From positions 1 to 12,999 of the forward strand of contig JANYAG010000110.1 in the NCBI GenBank assembly GCA_025361465.1: 12,999 bases of DNA. The letters run 5' to 3'. Below, piece by piece: positions 1 to 6,922 of the stretch. The position numbers and the translations under genes were made by a program. The first letter of the stretch is position 1. Every line of letters begins with the position of its first letter. Source of the stretch: Gemmatimonadota bacterium. Its GTDB lineage: Bacteria; Gemmatimonadota; Gemmatimonadetes; Gemmatimonadales; GWC2-71-9. The notes beneath the pieces were generated by a model. That model did not search any database. It worked only from the letters and a program-made list of their open reading frames with translations, and had not been told where the DNA came from.

Positions 1-491
1 CCTGGCCGGGCGAGGAGCGCGAACTGGTGCCCTCCCAGAAGGTCGCGACCTACGATCTCATGCCCGAGATGAGCGCCGCCGGCATCGCCGACGTGCTCTG
101 CCGCGCGATGCAGCGACGCGAGCACGATTTCTACCTGGCGAACTTTGCCAACGCCGACATGGTCGGGCACACCGGCGTGATGCCGGCGGTGATCACGGCG
201 GTCGAAACGGTCGATGCCTGTCTCGGCCAGCTGCTCCAGACGGCAGCGGCCACCGGGACGCGCGTGCTGATCACCGCCGATCACGGCAATGCCGAAATGA
301 TGATCGATCCCGACACCGGTGGGCCGCACACCGCCCATACCACCAACCCGGTGCCCTTCGTGACCGTGGGCGATGGCATGCCTGCCCTCCGCTCCGGGGG
401 TGCCCTGTGTGACGTGGCGCCGACTCTCCTGTCGCTCCTTGGTCTCGAGCAACCTGCCGAGATGACCGGGCGTTCCCTCCTGACTCCATAA
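1..491 (+). CDS. gpmI: 2,3-bisphosphoglycerate-independent phosphoglycerate mutase, C-terminal part (5' end outside window)
   Basis: The enzyme interconverts 3-phosphoglycerate and 2-phosphoglycerate in glycolysis and gluconeogenesis, using two metal ions and a phosphoserine. Only the C-terminal ~160 residues are present. The reading frame is open from base 3, and residues before the first possible start (EERELVPSQKVATYD) already match the family, so the gene begins upstream of the window. Three metal-site motifs of the alkaline-phosphatase-like fold are visible: NADMVGHTG (about 150-176), TADHGNAE (about 273-296) and HTAH (327-338). They supply the Asp/His and Asp-His ligands and the last His. 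The C-terminal EMTGRSLL is typical of the family. The catalytic Ser and the phosphoglycerate-binding insert lie outside the window. The stop is TAA at 489-491, and the next gene starts 8 bases on. Identification is firm. Confidence 0.96.
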   Translation, partial: WPGEERELVPSQKVATYDLMPEMSAAGIADVLCRAMQRREHDFYLANFANADMVGHTGVMPAVITAVETVDACLGQLLQTAAATGTRVLITADHGNAEMMIDPDTGGPHTAHTTNPVPFVTVGDGMPALRSGGALCDVAPTLLSLLGLEQPAEMTGRSLLTP

Positions 492-499
492 GAGCTGCC

Positions 500-1219
500 A
501 TGCGCCGTGCCCTGCTGGTTGCGTTCTTTGCGTTGACCCTCTCCCTCCTGGCGATCTCCCCGGTCGTCGCCCAGGTCGGTCGGACTCCTGCCACGTCGCC
601 CTATCACGACATTCTCGGCGCGCGGTGGCTCGACTTCTCCGTCGGCCGAGTGCTCGGCAACGGTGGGCCGCTCCTGGTGGGCCCGCGCAACGGCACCCTG
701 GGCGGCGCCCGGGTCACGTTTCGGGGCGATCACACGTTGTCGCTTTCGCTGGGTGGCTGGTATGCCAGCACGGTGCGCCATGTAGTCGATGCCAATGACT
801 CGGTGGCAACCCGGGTCAAGCCGGATATCAGCAACAGCCTGATCGCCGCCGAATTCAGCCTGCACCTGAACCTGACCGGCGCCAAGTCGTGGCACGGGCT
901 CGCGCCCTTCACCGCGATCGGCATCGGCCTGGCGAAGGGGCAAGCGACGCCGAAGAGTGATACGTCGGGATATTCATTCGGCACCCGCTTCTATTTCGCC
1001 CCATCGGCCGGGACCCGGATCATGCTGGCCCGGAGTGTCGCGCTGCGCGCCGAGGCGCGCGCGCTCTTCTGGAGCCTGAAGTACCCGACGTCGTACAGCG
1101 TCGAACCCGTGAAGCAGCCGGGCACCGTGAGCAACCCCAATGCCGTGAACACCACCGGGAAGAGTGGCGGCTACACCGTGACGCCGGCGCTGCTGCTCGG
1201 CCTCAGCGTCCGGTTCTAG
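500..1219 (+). CDS. Exported outer-membrane beta-barrel-like protein, function unknown
   Basis: This 239-residue protein matches no family I can name. The N-terminus is a clear Sec signal peptide: basic MRR, a hydrophobic core, then PVVA-Q with probable signal peptidase I cleavage after Ala24. The mature part alternates short amphipathic strands with Gly/Ser/Asn-rich turns (LSLSLGGWYAS, LIAAEFSLHLNL, FTAIGIGLA). It ends in a strand finishing with aromatic Phe (LLGLSVRF), as BAM-recognised outer-membrane barrels do. There are no cysteines in the mature part. The ATG at 500 is preceded by AAGAG overlapping the gpmI stop codon. An 8-strand OmpA/OmpW-size barrel is my inference from pattern; a periplasmic beta protein is the alternative. 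The small gaps on both sides suggest co-transcription with gpmI and the PTPS-like gene. Confidence 0.8.
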   Translation: MRRALLVAFFALTLSLLAISPVVAQVGRTPATSPYHDILGARWLDFSVGRVLGNGGPLLVGPRNGTLGGARVTFRGDHTLSLSLGGWYASTVRHVVDANDSVATRVKPDISNSLIAAEFSLHLNLTGAKSWHGLAPFTAIGIGLAKGQATPKSDTSGYSFGTRFYFAPSAGTRIMLARSVALRAEARALFWSLKYPTSYSVEPVKQPGTVSNPNAVNTTGKSGGYTVTPALLLGLSVRF

Positions 1220-1231
1220 CGGGAAGCCCCG

Positions 1232-1654
1232 ATGCCCTGTTCGTTGACTCGACGGATCGCGTTCCATGCCCGGCACCGGTACTTCCGGGCCGACTGGAGT
1301 GCGGCGGAAAACCAGCAACGCTTCGGCTGGACCGCGGAGCCACCGGGTCACGGGCATCTCTATCGGGTGGACGTCACCGTCACCGGTCCGCTTGACCCGG
1401 CCACCCAGATGATCATCGACTTGCGTGCGCTCGACGCCATCCTCGATGAGGAGATCGTGCAGCCACTGGCAGGAACGCTGCTCAACGAGTCGATCGCGGT
1501 GTTCGCCGCCGGCGCCGAGCTGCCTTCGTGCGAGGCGGTGGCGGGATGGTGCTGGAGCCGGATTGCCCCTCGCCTCCTGCCAGGCGTACGACTCGAACGC
1601 GTCCGTGTGGCCGAGGACGAAACCCTGTGGGCCGACTGCACCGGACCCTGCTGA
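1232..1654 (+). CDS. PTPS/QueD-family (6-pyruvoyl/6-carboxy-tetrahydropterin synthase-like) protein lacking the catalytic triad
   Basis: This 140-residue protein spans the full PTPS/QueD fold. Family members convert dihydroneopterin triphosphate to 6-pyruvoyl- or 6-carboxytetrahydropterin (biopterin or queuosine pathways). The zinc ligands are present: His15 (ARHRY) and His40/His42 (GHGHLYRV). The family MxxDLxxL strand (MIIDLRALD, 60-68) and the pterin-anchoring Glu (E128 in RVAEDE) are also present. The catalytic positions are not. Aligned with mammalian FGKCNNPNGHGH, this protein reads FGWTAEPPGHGH, so the Cys is Thr34. Aligned with PLDHKNLD it reads PLAGTLLN, so the Asp-His pair is Ala80-Gly81. 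Glu36 lies four residues before the HGH and could recall the Glu-using PTPS-III type, which is speculative. No other queuosine or biopterin genes are in the window, so I give no gene symbol. The ATG at 1232 follows GGGAAG. Confidence 0.85.
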   Translation: MPCSLTRRIAFHARHRYFRADWSAAENQQRFGWTAEPPGHGHLYRVDVTVTGPLDPATQMIIDLRALDAILDEEIVQPLAGTLLNESIAVFAAGAELPSCEAVAGWCWSRIAPRLLPGVRLERVRVAEDETLWADCTGPC

Positions 1655-1674
1655 GCTCCTCAGCGAAACCCGAC

Positions 1675-1678
1675 GAGG
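1675..1678 (+). promoter_or_regulatory. Ribosome binding site deciding the start at 1684
   Basis: GAGG sits five bases upstream of the ATG at 1684 and only two from the ATG at 1681. This favours the second of the tandem ATG codons as the start of the exported protein. Confidence 0.5.
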
Positions 1679-1683
1679 TCATG

Positions 1684-2490
1684 ATGCCACTGCGATCTTC
1701 TGCCCGGCTCCCCGGCGTCCTGGGCGCTCTCGCTGTGCTGCTCGGCGCCGCCCCGGCGACCGGCCAGACGCATGACGAGGCGCGACTCACCGTCGGTGTC
1801 TCGATCGGCTACATCAAGGGCTCGGCGCTCTGGACCGTTGCTCAGCAGCCGATCGTTGACCTCGATGGCAGTCAGGACCTGCTGACGCTGCACCGCCGGC
1901 TCGCCGGCAACCTCACCCTCAGCGCCCAGACCATGTACTTCTCCTCGGCGCACTTCGGCTACACCGGGGAGTTCACCTACATCGGGCTGGGGACGGAGGA
2001 CAGCTGCACGCTGGCGAGCGGCAGCGGCGGGGTGCCCGGCGGCCCGGCGTGCGAAGCGCTCAAGGGCGTGGCCCGTCCCGCGTCGGCGGTATCGCTGATG
2101 GGCGGCGTGGTCTGGCGCCCGATCAGTCGCACGATGTATCAGCCCTTCGCCCGCGGGTTGCTTGGTGCCGCGGTGGTCCCGCGCAGCGCGCTGCACATGT
2201 CGTCGGTCTTCGGCCTGCAGCAGGAGAACCTGCTGGAGATCTACACCGAGGACAACAGCCACATGATCCGTCCCGCGGCCACGATGGGCGTCGGGGTCTC
2301 CACGGCCCCGAGCGCCGGCTACCAGCTGTCGGCGGAATTGCGCGAGACCTGGGCGGTCATCCCCGTGGTCACCGGCCCGACGCAGTACCAGGGACTGCAG
2401 CCGCCGTCCGCCAATCGGGTCAAGATGTTCCCGAGTTTCCTCGTCGGCCTCAATATTGTCCTGGAACGACGGCGTGGCCGTCGCTATTGA
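1684..2490 (+). CDS. Exported outer-membrane beta-barrel-like protein, function unknown
   Basis: This 268-residue protein has a signal peptide: Arg-containing N-terminus, hydrophobic LGALAVLLGAAPA, and probable cleavage at ATG-Q around residue 27. The mature part shows barrel-like alternating strands (LTVGVSIGYIKG, HFGYTGEFTYIGLG, SAELRETWAVIP) and ends with the strand SFLVGLNIVLER plus a basic tail and terminal Tyr. Two cysteines (SCTLASG...PACEAL) flank a Gly/Ser-rich loop and could form an extracellular-loop disulfide. ATGs occur at 1681 and 1684; GAGG at 1675-1678 is five bases from the second and two from the first, so I chose 1684. The frame is open further upstream (to about 1528) only by overlapping the previous gene, and that part lacks protein-like character. 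I cannot name the family. It is not obviously similar to the other barrel-like protein at 500-1219. Confidence 0.8.
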   Translation: MPLRSSARLPGVLGALAVLLGAAPATGQTHDEARLTVGVSIGYIKGSALWTVAQQPIVDLDGSQDLLTLHRRLAGNLTLSAQTMYFSSAHFGYTGEFTYIGLGTEDSCTLASGSGGVPGGPACEALKGVARPASAVSLMGGVVWRPISRTMYQPFARGLLGAAVVPRSALHMSSVFGLQQENLLEIYTEDNSHMIRPAATMGVGVSTAPSAGYQLSAELRETWAVIPVVTGPTQYQGLQPPSANRVKMFPSFLVGLNIVLERRRGRRY

Positions 2491-2493
2491 GGA
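2489..2493 (+). promoter_or_regulatory. Ribosome binding site for moeA (TTG start)
   Basis: GAGGA overlaps the TGA stop of the preceding gene and lies ten bases before TTG 2504. It supports the non-ATG start and suggests translational coupling between the two genes. Confidence 0.4.
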
Positions 2494-2503
2494 TGGCGAC
2501 GCC

Positions 2504-3736
2504 TTGACGCTCCCGCCGCTCTCGGTCGCCGAGGCGGTTGGCGTCGTCGTGTCGCACAGCAGGCCGCAACCCACGCTCCGCGTACCGCTCGTCGATGCGA
2601 TCGGACACATCCTCGCCGACGACGTGATCGCCGCCATTCCGTTGCCGCCCTGGACCAACGCCGGCATGGACGGCTATGCGGTTCGTGCCGACGACATCCG
2701 GCACGCACGGCGTGATGCGCCGGTGTCGTTGCGGGTCGTGGCCGCGACCGCGGCCGGCGACGCCGTGGCGCTCCCGCTCCAGCCAGGTGACGCCGCGCGC
2801 ATCTTCACCGGCGCCCCCGTCCCCGCGGGAGCCGATTCCGTGGTGCGGCAGGAGGACACGGATCGCGGCCGCGACACGGTGACCATCCGCGACCATCGCG
2901 ATGCCGGCCAGAACGTCCGCCTCGAGGGAGCCGACCTCGCGGCCGGTGCACTGGCCCTGCCGCGCGGGGTCACGATCGGTCCGCATCAGTTGGCGCTGCT
3001 CGCCTCCCTCGGTGTCACTCACCCGATGGTCCATCGGCGGCCGCGCGTCGGCGTGCTCGGCACCGGCGACGAAGTCATCGGACTCGATCACCCCGAGGAG
3101 ATTCTCGCCCGCCGCCGCCTCGGCAATTCCAACGGCCCGGCAATCGAAGCGCTGGTGCGGGAGTCCGGTGGCGTGGCCGTCTCGCTGGGTCTCGTGGGCG
3201 ACGACCCGGCCGCGATCCGCGAGCGGCTCCTCGCGGCCAGCGACGTCGATTTGGTGATCACGGCCGGCGGGGTCAGCGTCGGCGACCACGATCACCTGCG
3301 CCGCGTGCTGGCCTCGCTCGGCGCCCAGCTCCAGTTCACCAGGGTGCTGGTGCGTCCGGGGGGCCCGACGAGTTGCGGCGTCCTGCCCGATGGCCGACTC
3401 TGGATCGGCCTGCCCGGCAATCCGGTGAGTGCGATGGTGACCTACGAACTGTTCGCCCGCCCGGCGATTCGCGCCATGATGGGCGATCCGTCGCCCGAGC
3501 GGCCGCGCACTCGCGTGCGGCTCGAGGAAAGCGTCCACCGGAATCCCCGGCTGGCCATGTGGCTGCGGGCGCGTTTCACCCATCCGGATGACAGCGGCGT
3601 CACCTCGGCGCGATTGACCGGCCCGCAGGGGTCCGGCGCGCTGACGTCGGTGGCCCGCTCGCAGGGCCTGGTCGAAATTCCGGCCGGTGCGGGCTCGCTG
3701 GTGATGGGATCGATGGTCACGGCCCTTGCCTGGTAG
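2504..3736 (+). CDS. moeA: Molybdopterin molybdenumtransferase MoeA
   Basis: MoeA inserts molybdate into adenylylated molybdopterin, the last step of molybdenum cofactor synthesis, in the cytoplasm. At 410 residues it is full length. Motifs in order: PPWTNAGMDGYAVR (49-61, with the essential Asp56), GDAARIFTGAPVPAGAD (95-111), NVRLEGADLAAG (137-148), VGVLGTGDEV (182-191), ITAGGVSVGDHD (252-263) and IGLPGNPVSA (301-310), followed by the C-terminal domain. The usual KPGKP is RPGGP here (284-288), so two lysines of the active-site region are absent. Start choice: the frame is open from TTG 2456, which would overlap the previous gene by 35 bases. TTG 2504 has GAGGA ten bases upstream and gives MTLPPLSVAEA, which matches the usual MoeA N-terminus. 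GTG 2474 is an alternative. No other cofactor genes are visible nearby. Confidence 0.95.
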   Translation: MTLPPLSVAEAVGVVVSHSRPQPTLRVPLVDAIGHILADDVIAAIPLPPWTNAGMDGYAVRADDIRHARRDAPVSLRVVAATAAGDAVALPLQPGDAARIFTGAPVPAGADSVVRQEDTDRGRDTVTIRDHRDAGQNVRLEGADLAAGALALPRGVTIGPHQLALLASLGVTHPMVHRRPRVGVLGTGDEVIGLDHPEEILARRRLGNSNGPAIEALVRESGGVAVSLGLVGDDPAAIRERLLAASDVDLVITAGGVSVGDHDHLRRVLASLGAQLQFTRVLVRPGGPTSCGVLPDGRLWIGLPGNPVSAMVTYELFARPAIRAMMGDPSPERPRTRVRLEESVHRNPRLAMWLRARFTHPDDSGVTSARLTGPQGSGALTSVARSQGLVEIPAGAGSLVMGSMVTALAW

Positions 3737-3742
3737 CGGGCC

Positions 3743-4690
3743 ATGCATCCCCTGACCGTGCACCCCCCGGCCGTCTGGATCGGCTTCACCGCCATCATTG
3801 CGCTGCTGCTCGTGGTCGACCTCGGGGTGCTCAATCGCCGCGCCCATGTGCTGACGCCGCGCGAGGCCTCGCGCTGGAGCGGGGCGCTGGTCACGCTGGC
3901 GGCGATGTTTGCCGGCTTCCTCTGGTACCGCGAGGGGGCGACCCAGGCGCTCGAGTTCGTCACCGGCTATGTCGTCGAGCTTTCGCTGTCGGTCGACAAC
4001 CTCTTCGTCTTCATCCTGCTGTTCCAGTTCTTTGCCGTGCCAGCCACCAGCCGGGCCAAGGTGCTCAAGTGGGGCATCTTCGGCGCGATGCTGTTGCGCG
4101 GGCTGATGATCGGCTTCGGCGCCCTGATGCTGCACCGGTTCGAGTGGATCATCTACGTCTTCGGCGGCATCCTGGTCCTCACCGGGTTCAAGATGTGGCG
4201 CGCCGGCGATGACGACCTGATCGATCCGGCGAACAATCCGGTGGTCCGCATCGCCCGACGGTTGCTGCCGTTCTCGACCTACTATGATGGCGACCGGTTC
4301 TTCACCCGGACGCCCAGCGGGCTGCTGGCGACGCCGCTCCTGCTGGTGCTGCTGGTGGTCGAGTCCACCGACCTCATCTTCGCCATCGACTCGATCCCGG
4401 CGATCTTCGCGATCACCCGTGACCCGTTCATCGTCTACTCGTCGAACATCTTCGCGATCCTCGGCCTGCGGGCGCTCTTCTTCCTGCTCGCGAGCATGAT
4501 GGACACGTTCCGGTACCTCAAGCCCGGGGTGGCATTGATTCTGGTCTTCGTCGGGGTGAAGATGCTGGTGTCGCGATGGGTTGACCTGCCGATCCTCCTC
4601 TCGCTCGGCGTGATCGTCGCGACCCTCACCATTGCGGTGCTGCTGTCCCTGCGACAGGTGAAGCGCGCCTCGTCACCCCCGGAGTCGTGA
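3743..4690 (+). CDS. TerC/Alx-family integral membrane protein (probable metal ion, likely Mn2+, exporter)
   Basis: The product is a 315-residue inner-membrane protein with about nine hydrophobic segments (roughly 11-29, 46-62, 72-98, 111-130, 134-149, 195-215, 232-251, 262-277 and 283-303). A charged cytoplasmic loop lies between about 150 and 190. The two TerC signatures are intact: ELSLSVDNLFVF (79-90) and ESTDLIFAIDSIPA (207-220) followed by SNIFAILGLRALFF. These carry the conserved membrane Asp residues thought to bind metal. TerC/Alx/MeeF proteins are linked to Mn2+ efflux, metalation of exported enzymes and tellurite resistance; the substrate here is inference. The ATG lies seven bases after the moeA stop. 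No tellurite cluster (terA/B/D/E) is nearby, and there is no room for a yybP-ykoY Mn riboswitch directly upstream. The stop overlaps the asd start (TGATG). Confidence 0.95.
   Translation: MHPLTVHPPAVWIGFTAIIALLLVVDLGVLNRRAHVLTPREASRWSGALVTLAAMFAGFLWYREGATQALEFVTGYVVELSLSVDNLFVFILLFQFFAVPATSRAKVLKWGIFGAMLLRGLMIGFGALMLHRFEWIIYVFGGILVLTGFKMWRAGDDDLIDPANNPVVRIARRLLPFSTYYDGDRFFTRTPSGLLATPLLLVLLVVESTDLIFAIDSIPAIFAITRDPFIVYSSNIFAILGLRALFFLLASMMDTFRYLKPGVALILVFVGVKMLVSRWVDLPILLSLGVIVATLTIAVLLSLRQVKRASSPPES
4681..4684 (+). promoter_or_regulatory. Ribosome binding site for asd
   Basis: GGAG lies inside the end of the TerC-family gene, five bases before ATG 4690. It favours that codon over GTG 4687 and points to coupled translation across the TGATG overlap. 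Confidence 0.5.
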
Positions 4691-5742
4691 TGTCCCGCAT
4701 TCCCGTTGCCATCCTCGGTGCCACCGGCACCGTCGGGCAGAAGTTCATCCGCCTGCTGGCCGATCATCCCTGGTTCGAGATCGCCCAGGTGGCGGCTTCC
4801 GCCGATCGGATCGGCAAGCGCTATGGCGACGAGGTGCGCTGGCGCGAGACCACCCCGCTCCCCGCCGCCGTGGCCAACCTTACCCTGACGGCCGCCGAGC
4901 CGATGGGCGGAGTGCCGATCGCCTTCTCGGCGCTCGACGCCGGCATCGCCCGCGAGATCGAGCCCGCCTTTGCGCGCGCGGGCACGCTGGTCGTGAGCAA
5001 CGCCAGCGCGTTCCGGATGGAGCCGGATGTGCCGCTGCTGATTCCCGAAGTGAATGGCGCGCACCTCGGTCTCCTCGCGCCGCAGCGGGTCGCCCGCGGC
5101 TGGAGCGGCGGCATCATCGCCAATCCGAATTGCTCGACCGCCGCGCTGGTGGTCGCCCTGGCCCCGCTGCACCAGGCATTCGGGCTCCGGCGCGTGGTGG
5201 TCGCGACGCTGCAGGCCGCCTCGGGCGCGGGATATCCCGGAGTGCCCTCGTTGGACCTGCTGGGCAACGTGATCCCGTTCATTGGCGGCGAGGAAGAGAA
5301 GATTGAGCGCGAAACCCGGAAACTGCTGGGGACGTTCGTCGACACCACGGTGCGTGATGCGGCGGTGACCGTGAGTGCGATGGTCCACCGGGTGCCGGTG
5401 GTGGACGGTCACATGGTGAGTGTCTCGCTGGCCTTCGACCGGGCGCCGACGCCCGAAGAAGCGATGGCCGTGCTGGAACAGTTCCACGGCGACGCCGCGG
5501 TCACGGCGCTGCCCAGCTCGCCCACCCCGGTGATCGAGGTTGACCGGCGCCCGGACCGGCCGCAGTCACGACTCGACCTCGACCGAGGCGGCGGCATGGC
5601 CGTCACCGTGGGACGGGTGCGCGCCTGCCCGCTGCATCACCTGCGGCTGGTCGCGTTGAGCCACAACCTGGTGCGTGGAGCGGCCGGGGCGGCGGTGCAG
5701 AACGCGGAGTGGGCCGTCGCGTCAGGGGTGGTGCCACGCTGA
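4690..5742 (+). CDS. asd: Aspartate-semialdehyde dehydrogenase
   Basis: The enzyme reduces L-4-aspartyl phosphate to aspartate-4-semialdehyde with NADPH, the branch point to lysine/diaminopimelate, threonine and methionine. The 350-residue length and motifs fit the fungal/archaeal-type Asd group rather than the E. coli type. The nucleotide-binding GATGTVGQKF is at 10-19. The catalytic Cys148 is in NPNCST, followed by QAASGAGYPG (175-184). Substrate-binding Arg234 and active-site His241 are in HRVPVVDGHMVSV. ATG 4690 overlaps the previous stop by one base (TGATG), with GGAG at 4681-4684 five bases upstream. GTG 4687 is the alternative, with only two bases of spacing. The gene converges on the diguanylate cyclase, with 10 bases between stops. 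No other amino-acid biosynthesis gene is adjacent. Confidence 0.96.
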   Translation: MSRIPVAILGATGTVGQKFIRLLADHPWFEIAQVAASADRIGKRYGDEVRWRETTPLPAAVANLTLTAAEPMGGVPIAFSALDAGIAREIEPAFARAGTLVVSNASAFRMEPDVPLLIPEVNGAHLGLLAPQRVARGWSGGIIANPNCSTAALVVALAPLHQAFGLRRVVVATLQAASGAGYPGVPSLDLLGNVIPFIGGEEEKIERETRKLLGTFVDTTVRDAAVTVSAMVHRVPVVDGHMVSVSLAFDRAPTPEEAMAVLEQFHGDAAVTALPSSPTPVIEVDRRPDRPQSRLDLDRGGGMAVTVGRVRACPLHHLRLVALSHNLVRGAAGAAVQNAEWAVASGVVPR

Positions 5743-5752
5743 CGGCCAGTGC

Positions 5753-6922
5753 TCAGGCGGGCAGGATCACCGTGGGCATGTCGGCCGGACCGAAGACGCG
5801 GTTCCGGCCGGCGTTCTTTGCGGCATAGAGCCGAGCGTCGGCCACGTCGAGCAGGGCATCCACCTCGCGACCGTCGTGATCCCACGCCGCCGCGCCGATC
5901 GACACCGTGACGCGCGCGGTCCCGCCGCGGGGCAGCTGGATGTCGGTGAGCCCGACGCGCACCCGGATCTCTTCGAGCTTCTCCAGCGCACTCGCGAGCT
6001 CGGTCGAGGGCAGGATGATCAGCACTTCGTCCCCGCCATGGCGTGCGACCACGTCACTTCGCCGCAGGGCCGACCGGAGCACCTGCGCCACCTGCCTGAG
6101 CGCGGCGTCACCGGCAGCGTGCCCGTAGGTGTCGTTGAAGTTCTTGAACCGGTCCACATCGAGCATTCCCACCACCAGGGCACCTTTGGCGCGCGCGGTG
6201 CGCAGCACTTCGTTGCCGAGATACTCCTCGACGTAGGCCCGATTGAAGAGGGCGGTCAACCGGTCGCCCGTGCTGAGGCGCCGCAGCCGTTGGGCCCGGG
6301 CGACGACGGCCAGCGCGACGGACGTCATCGCGAACAGGACGATGCCGCGCGAGAAGACGGAAGACCACTCGAACCGGCCGTATTGCGCGCTGCTCGTCAG
6401 CAGCGGGGTGTCGCCAAACCGCAGCCACGCCGCGAGGGACAAGCCGAAGTACTCGGCGACCGCGACGAGGCCGGTGGTGAGCGTGACCAGTGGTTCGTAC
6501 CGCAACGCCGAGGCGCCGATGGCGAGGAAGTAGCACTCGAAGAGGATGCGGGAGTTGACCGTGACAATCGGGTCGCCGGCCACCCAGAAACCGAACAGGC
6601 ACAGTGAAATGAGCGTGACGTCAAAGGTCGAGGTGAAGTACGAGAGACCCGGGCGATAGTACCCGTGCTGGAGGAGGCGCTCGATCACCACGGCGATGAC
6701 CACCGCCACGACGACCATGCCGAGCCCGAGCAGATTCTCCCCAACGTGTCCATCGATCAGCATCGAGAGGAGCGGGCTGGCGGTGAGGAGCAAGGTGCAC
6801 CAGGTCCGGATCCGGGCGACCACCATCTCGCCTTCGCGCGCCGCGTCGGCCAACGCTTCGTCGGGCGGCGCGGTGAGCCAGGTCCCCAGCTGCCGGAAAC
6901 TCGCGCCGAAGGCCATGCTCAC
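5753..6922 (-). CDS. Membrane-anchored diguanylate cyclase (GGDEF domain)
   Basis: This 389-residue protein makes the second messenger cyclic di-GMP from two GTP. The N-terminal half has about six hydrophobic segments (roughly 39-57, 63-83, 101-116, 125-141, 145-167 and 189-209) forming an unnamed membrane sensor region. The GGDEF domain follows from about 215: DRLTALFNRAY, DVDRFKNFNDTYGH with the metal-binding Asp, then GGDEV at 296-300. The canonical final Phe is Val. The RxxD product-inhibition site is intact at 287-290 (RRSD, five residues before GGDEV), so activity with feedback control is likely. GTG 6922 overlaps the ETF:QO stop (GTGA), and ATG 6916 is an alternative start. No EAL domain is present. 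The tight overlap implies co-expression with the ETF module. The signal sensed is unknown. Confidence 0.94.
   Translation of the reverse strand: MSMAFGASFRQLGTWLTAPPDEALADAAREGEMVVARIRTWCTLLLTASPLLSMLIDGHVGENLLGLGMVVVAVVIAVVIERLLQHGYYRPGLSYFTSTFDVTLISLCLFGFWVAGDPIVTVNSRILFECYFLAIGASALRYEPLVTLTTGLVAVAEYFGLSLAAWLRFGDTPLLTSSAQYGRFEWSSVFSRGIVLFAMTSVALAVVARAQRLRRLSTGDRLTALFNRAYVEEYLGNEVLRTARAKGALVVGMLDVDRFKNFNDTYGHAAGDAALRQVAQVLRSALRRSDVVARHGGDEVLIILPSTELASALEKLEEIRVRVGLTDIQLPRGGTARVTVSIGAAAWDHDGREVDALLDVADARLYAAKNAGRNRVFGPADMPTVILPA

Noticed and set aside
2456..2503. Upstream TTG/GTG starts for moeA (2456 and 2474)
   Set aside because: They overlap the previous gene by 35 or 17 bases and lack a good ribosome site. 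The residues added do not resemble MoeA N-termini.
3737..3742. Manganese (yybP-ykoY) riboswitch before the TerC-family gene
   Set aside because: Only six bases separate the moeA stop from the start codon, and the upstream sequence is moeA coding, so there is no room for a leader.
2450..4135. Long minus-strand open frame (561 codons) opposite moeA and the TerC-family gene
   Set aside because: The translation is rich in Arg/Gly/His/Gln with no recognisable motif. It spans two well-supported genes, as expected for antisense frames in GC-rich DNA.
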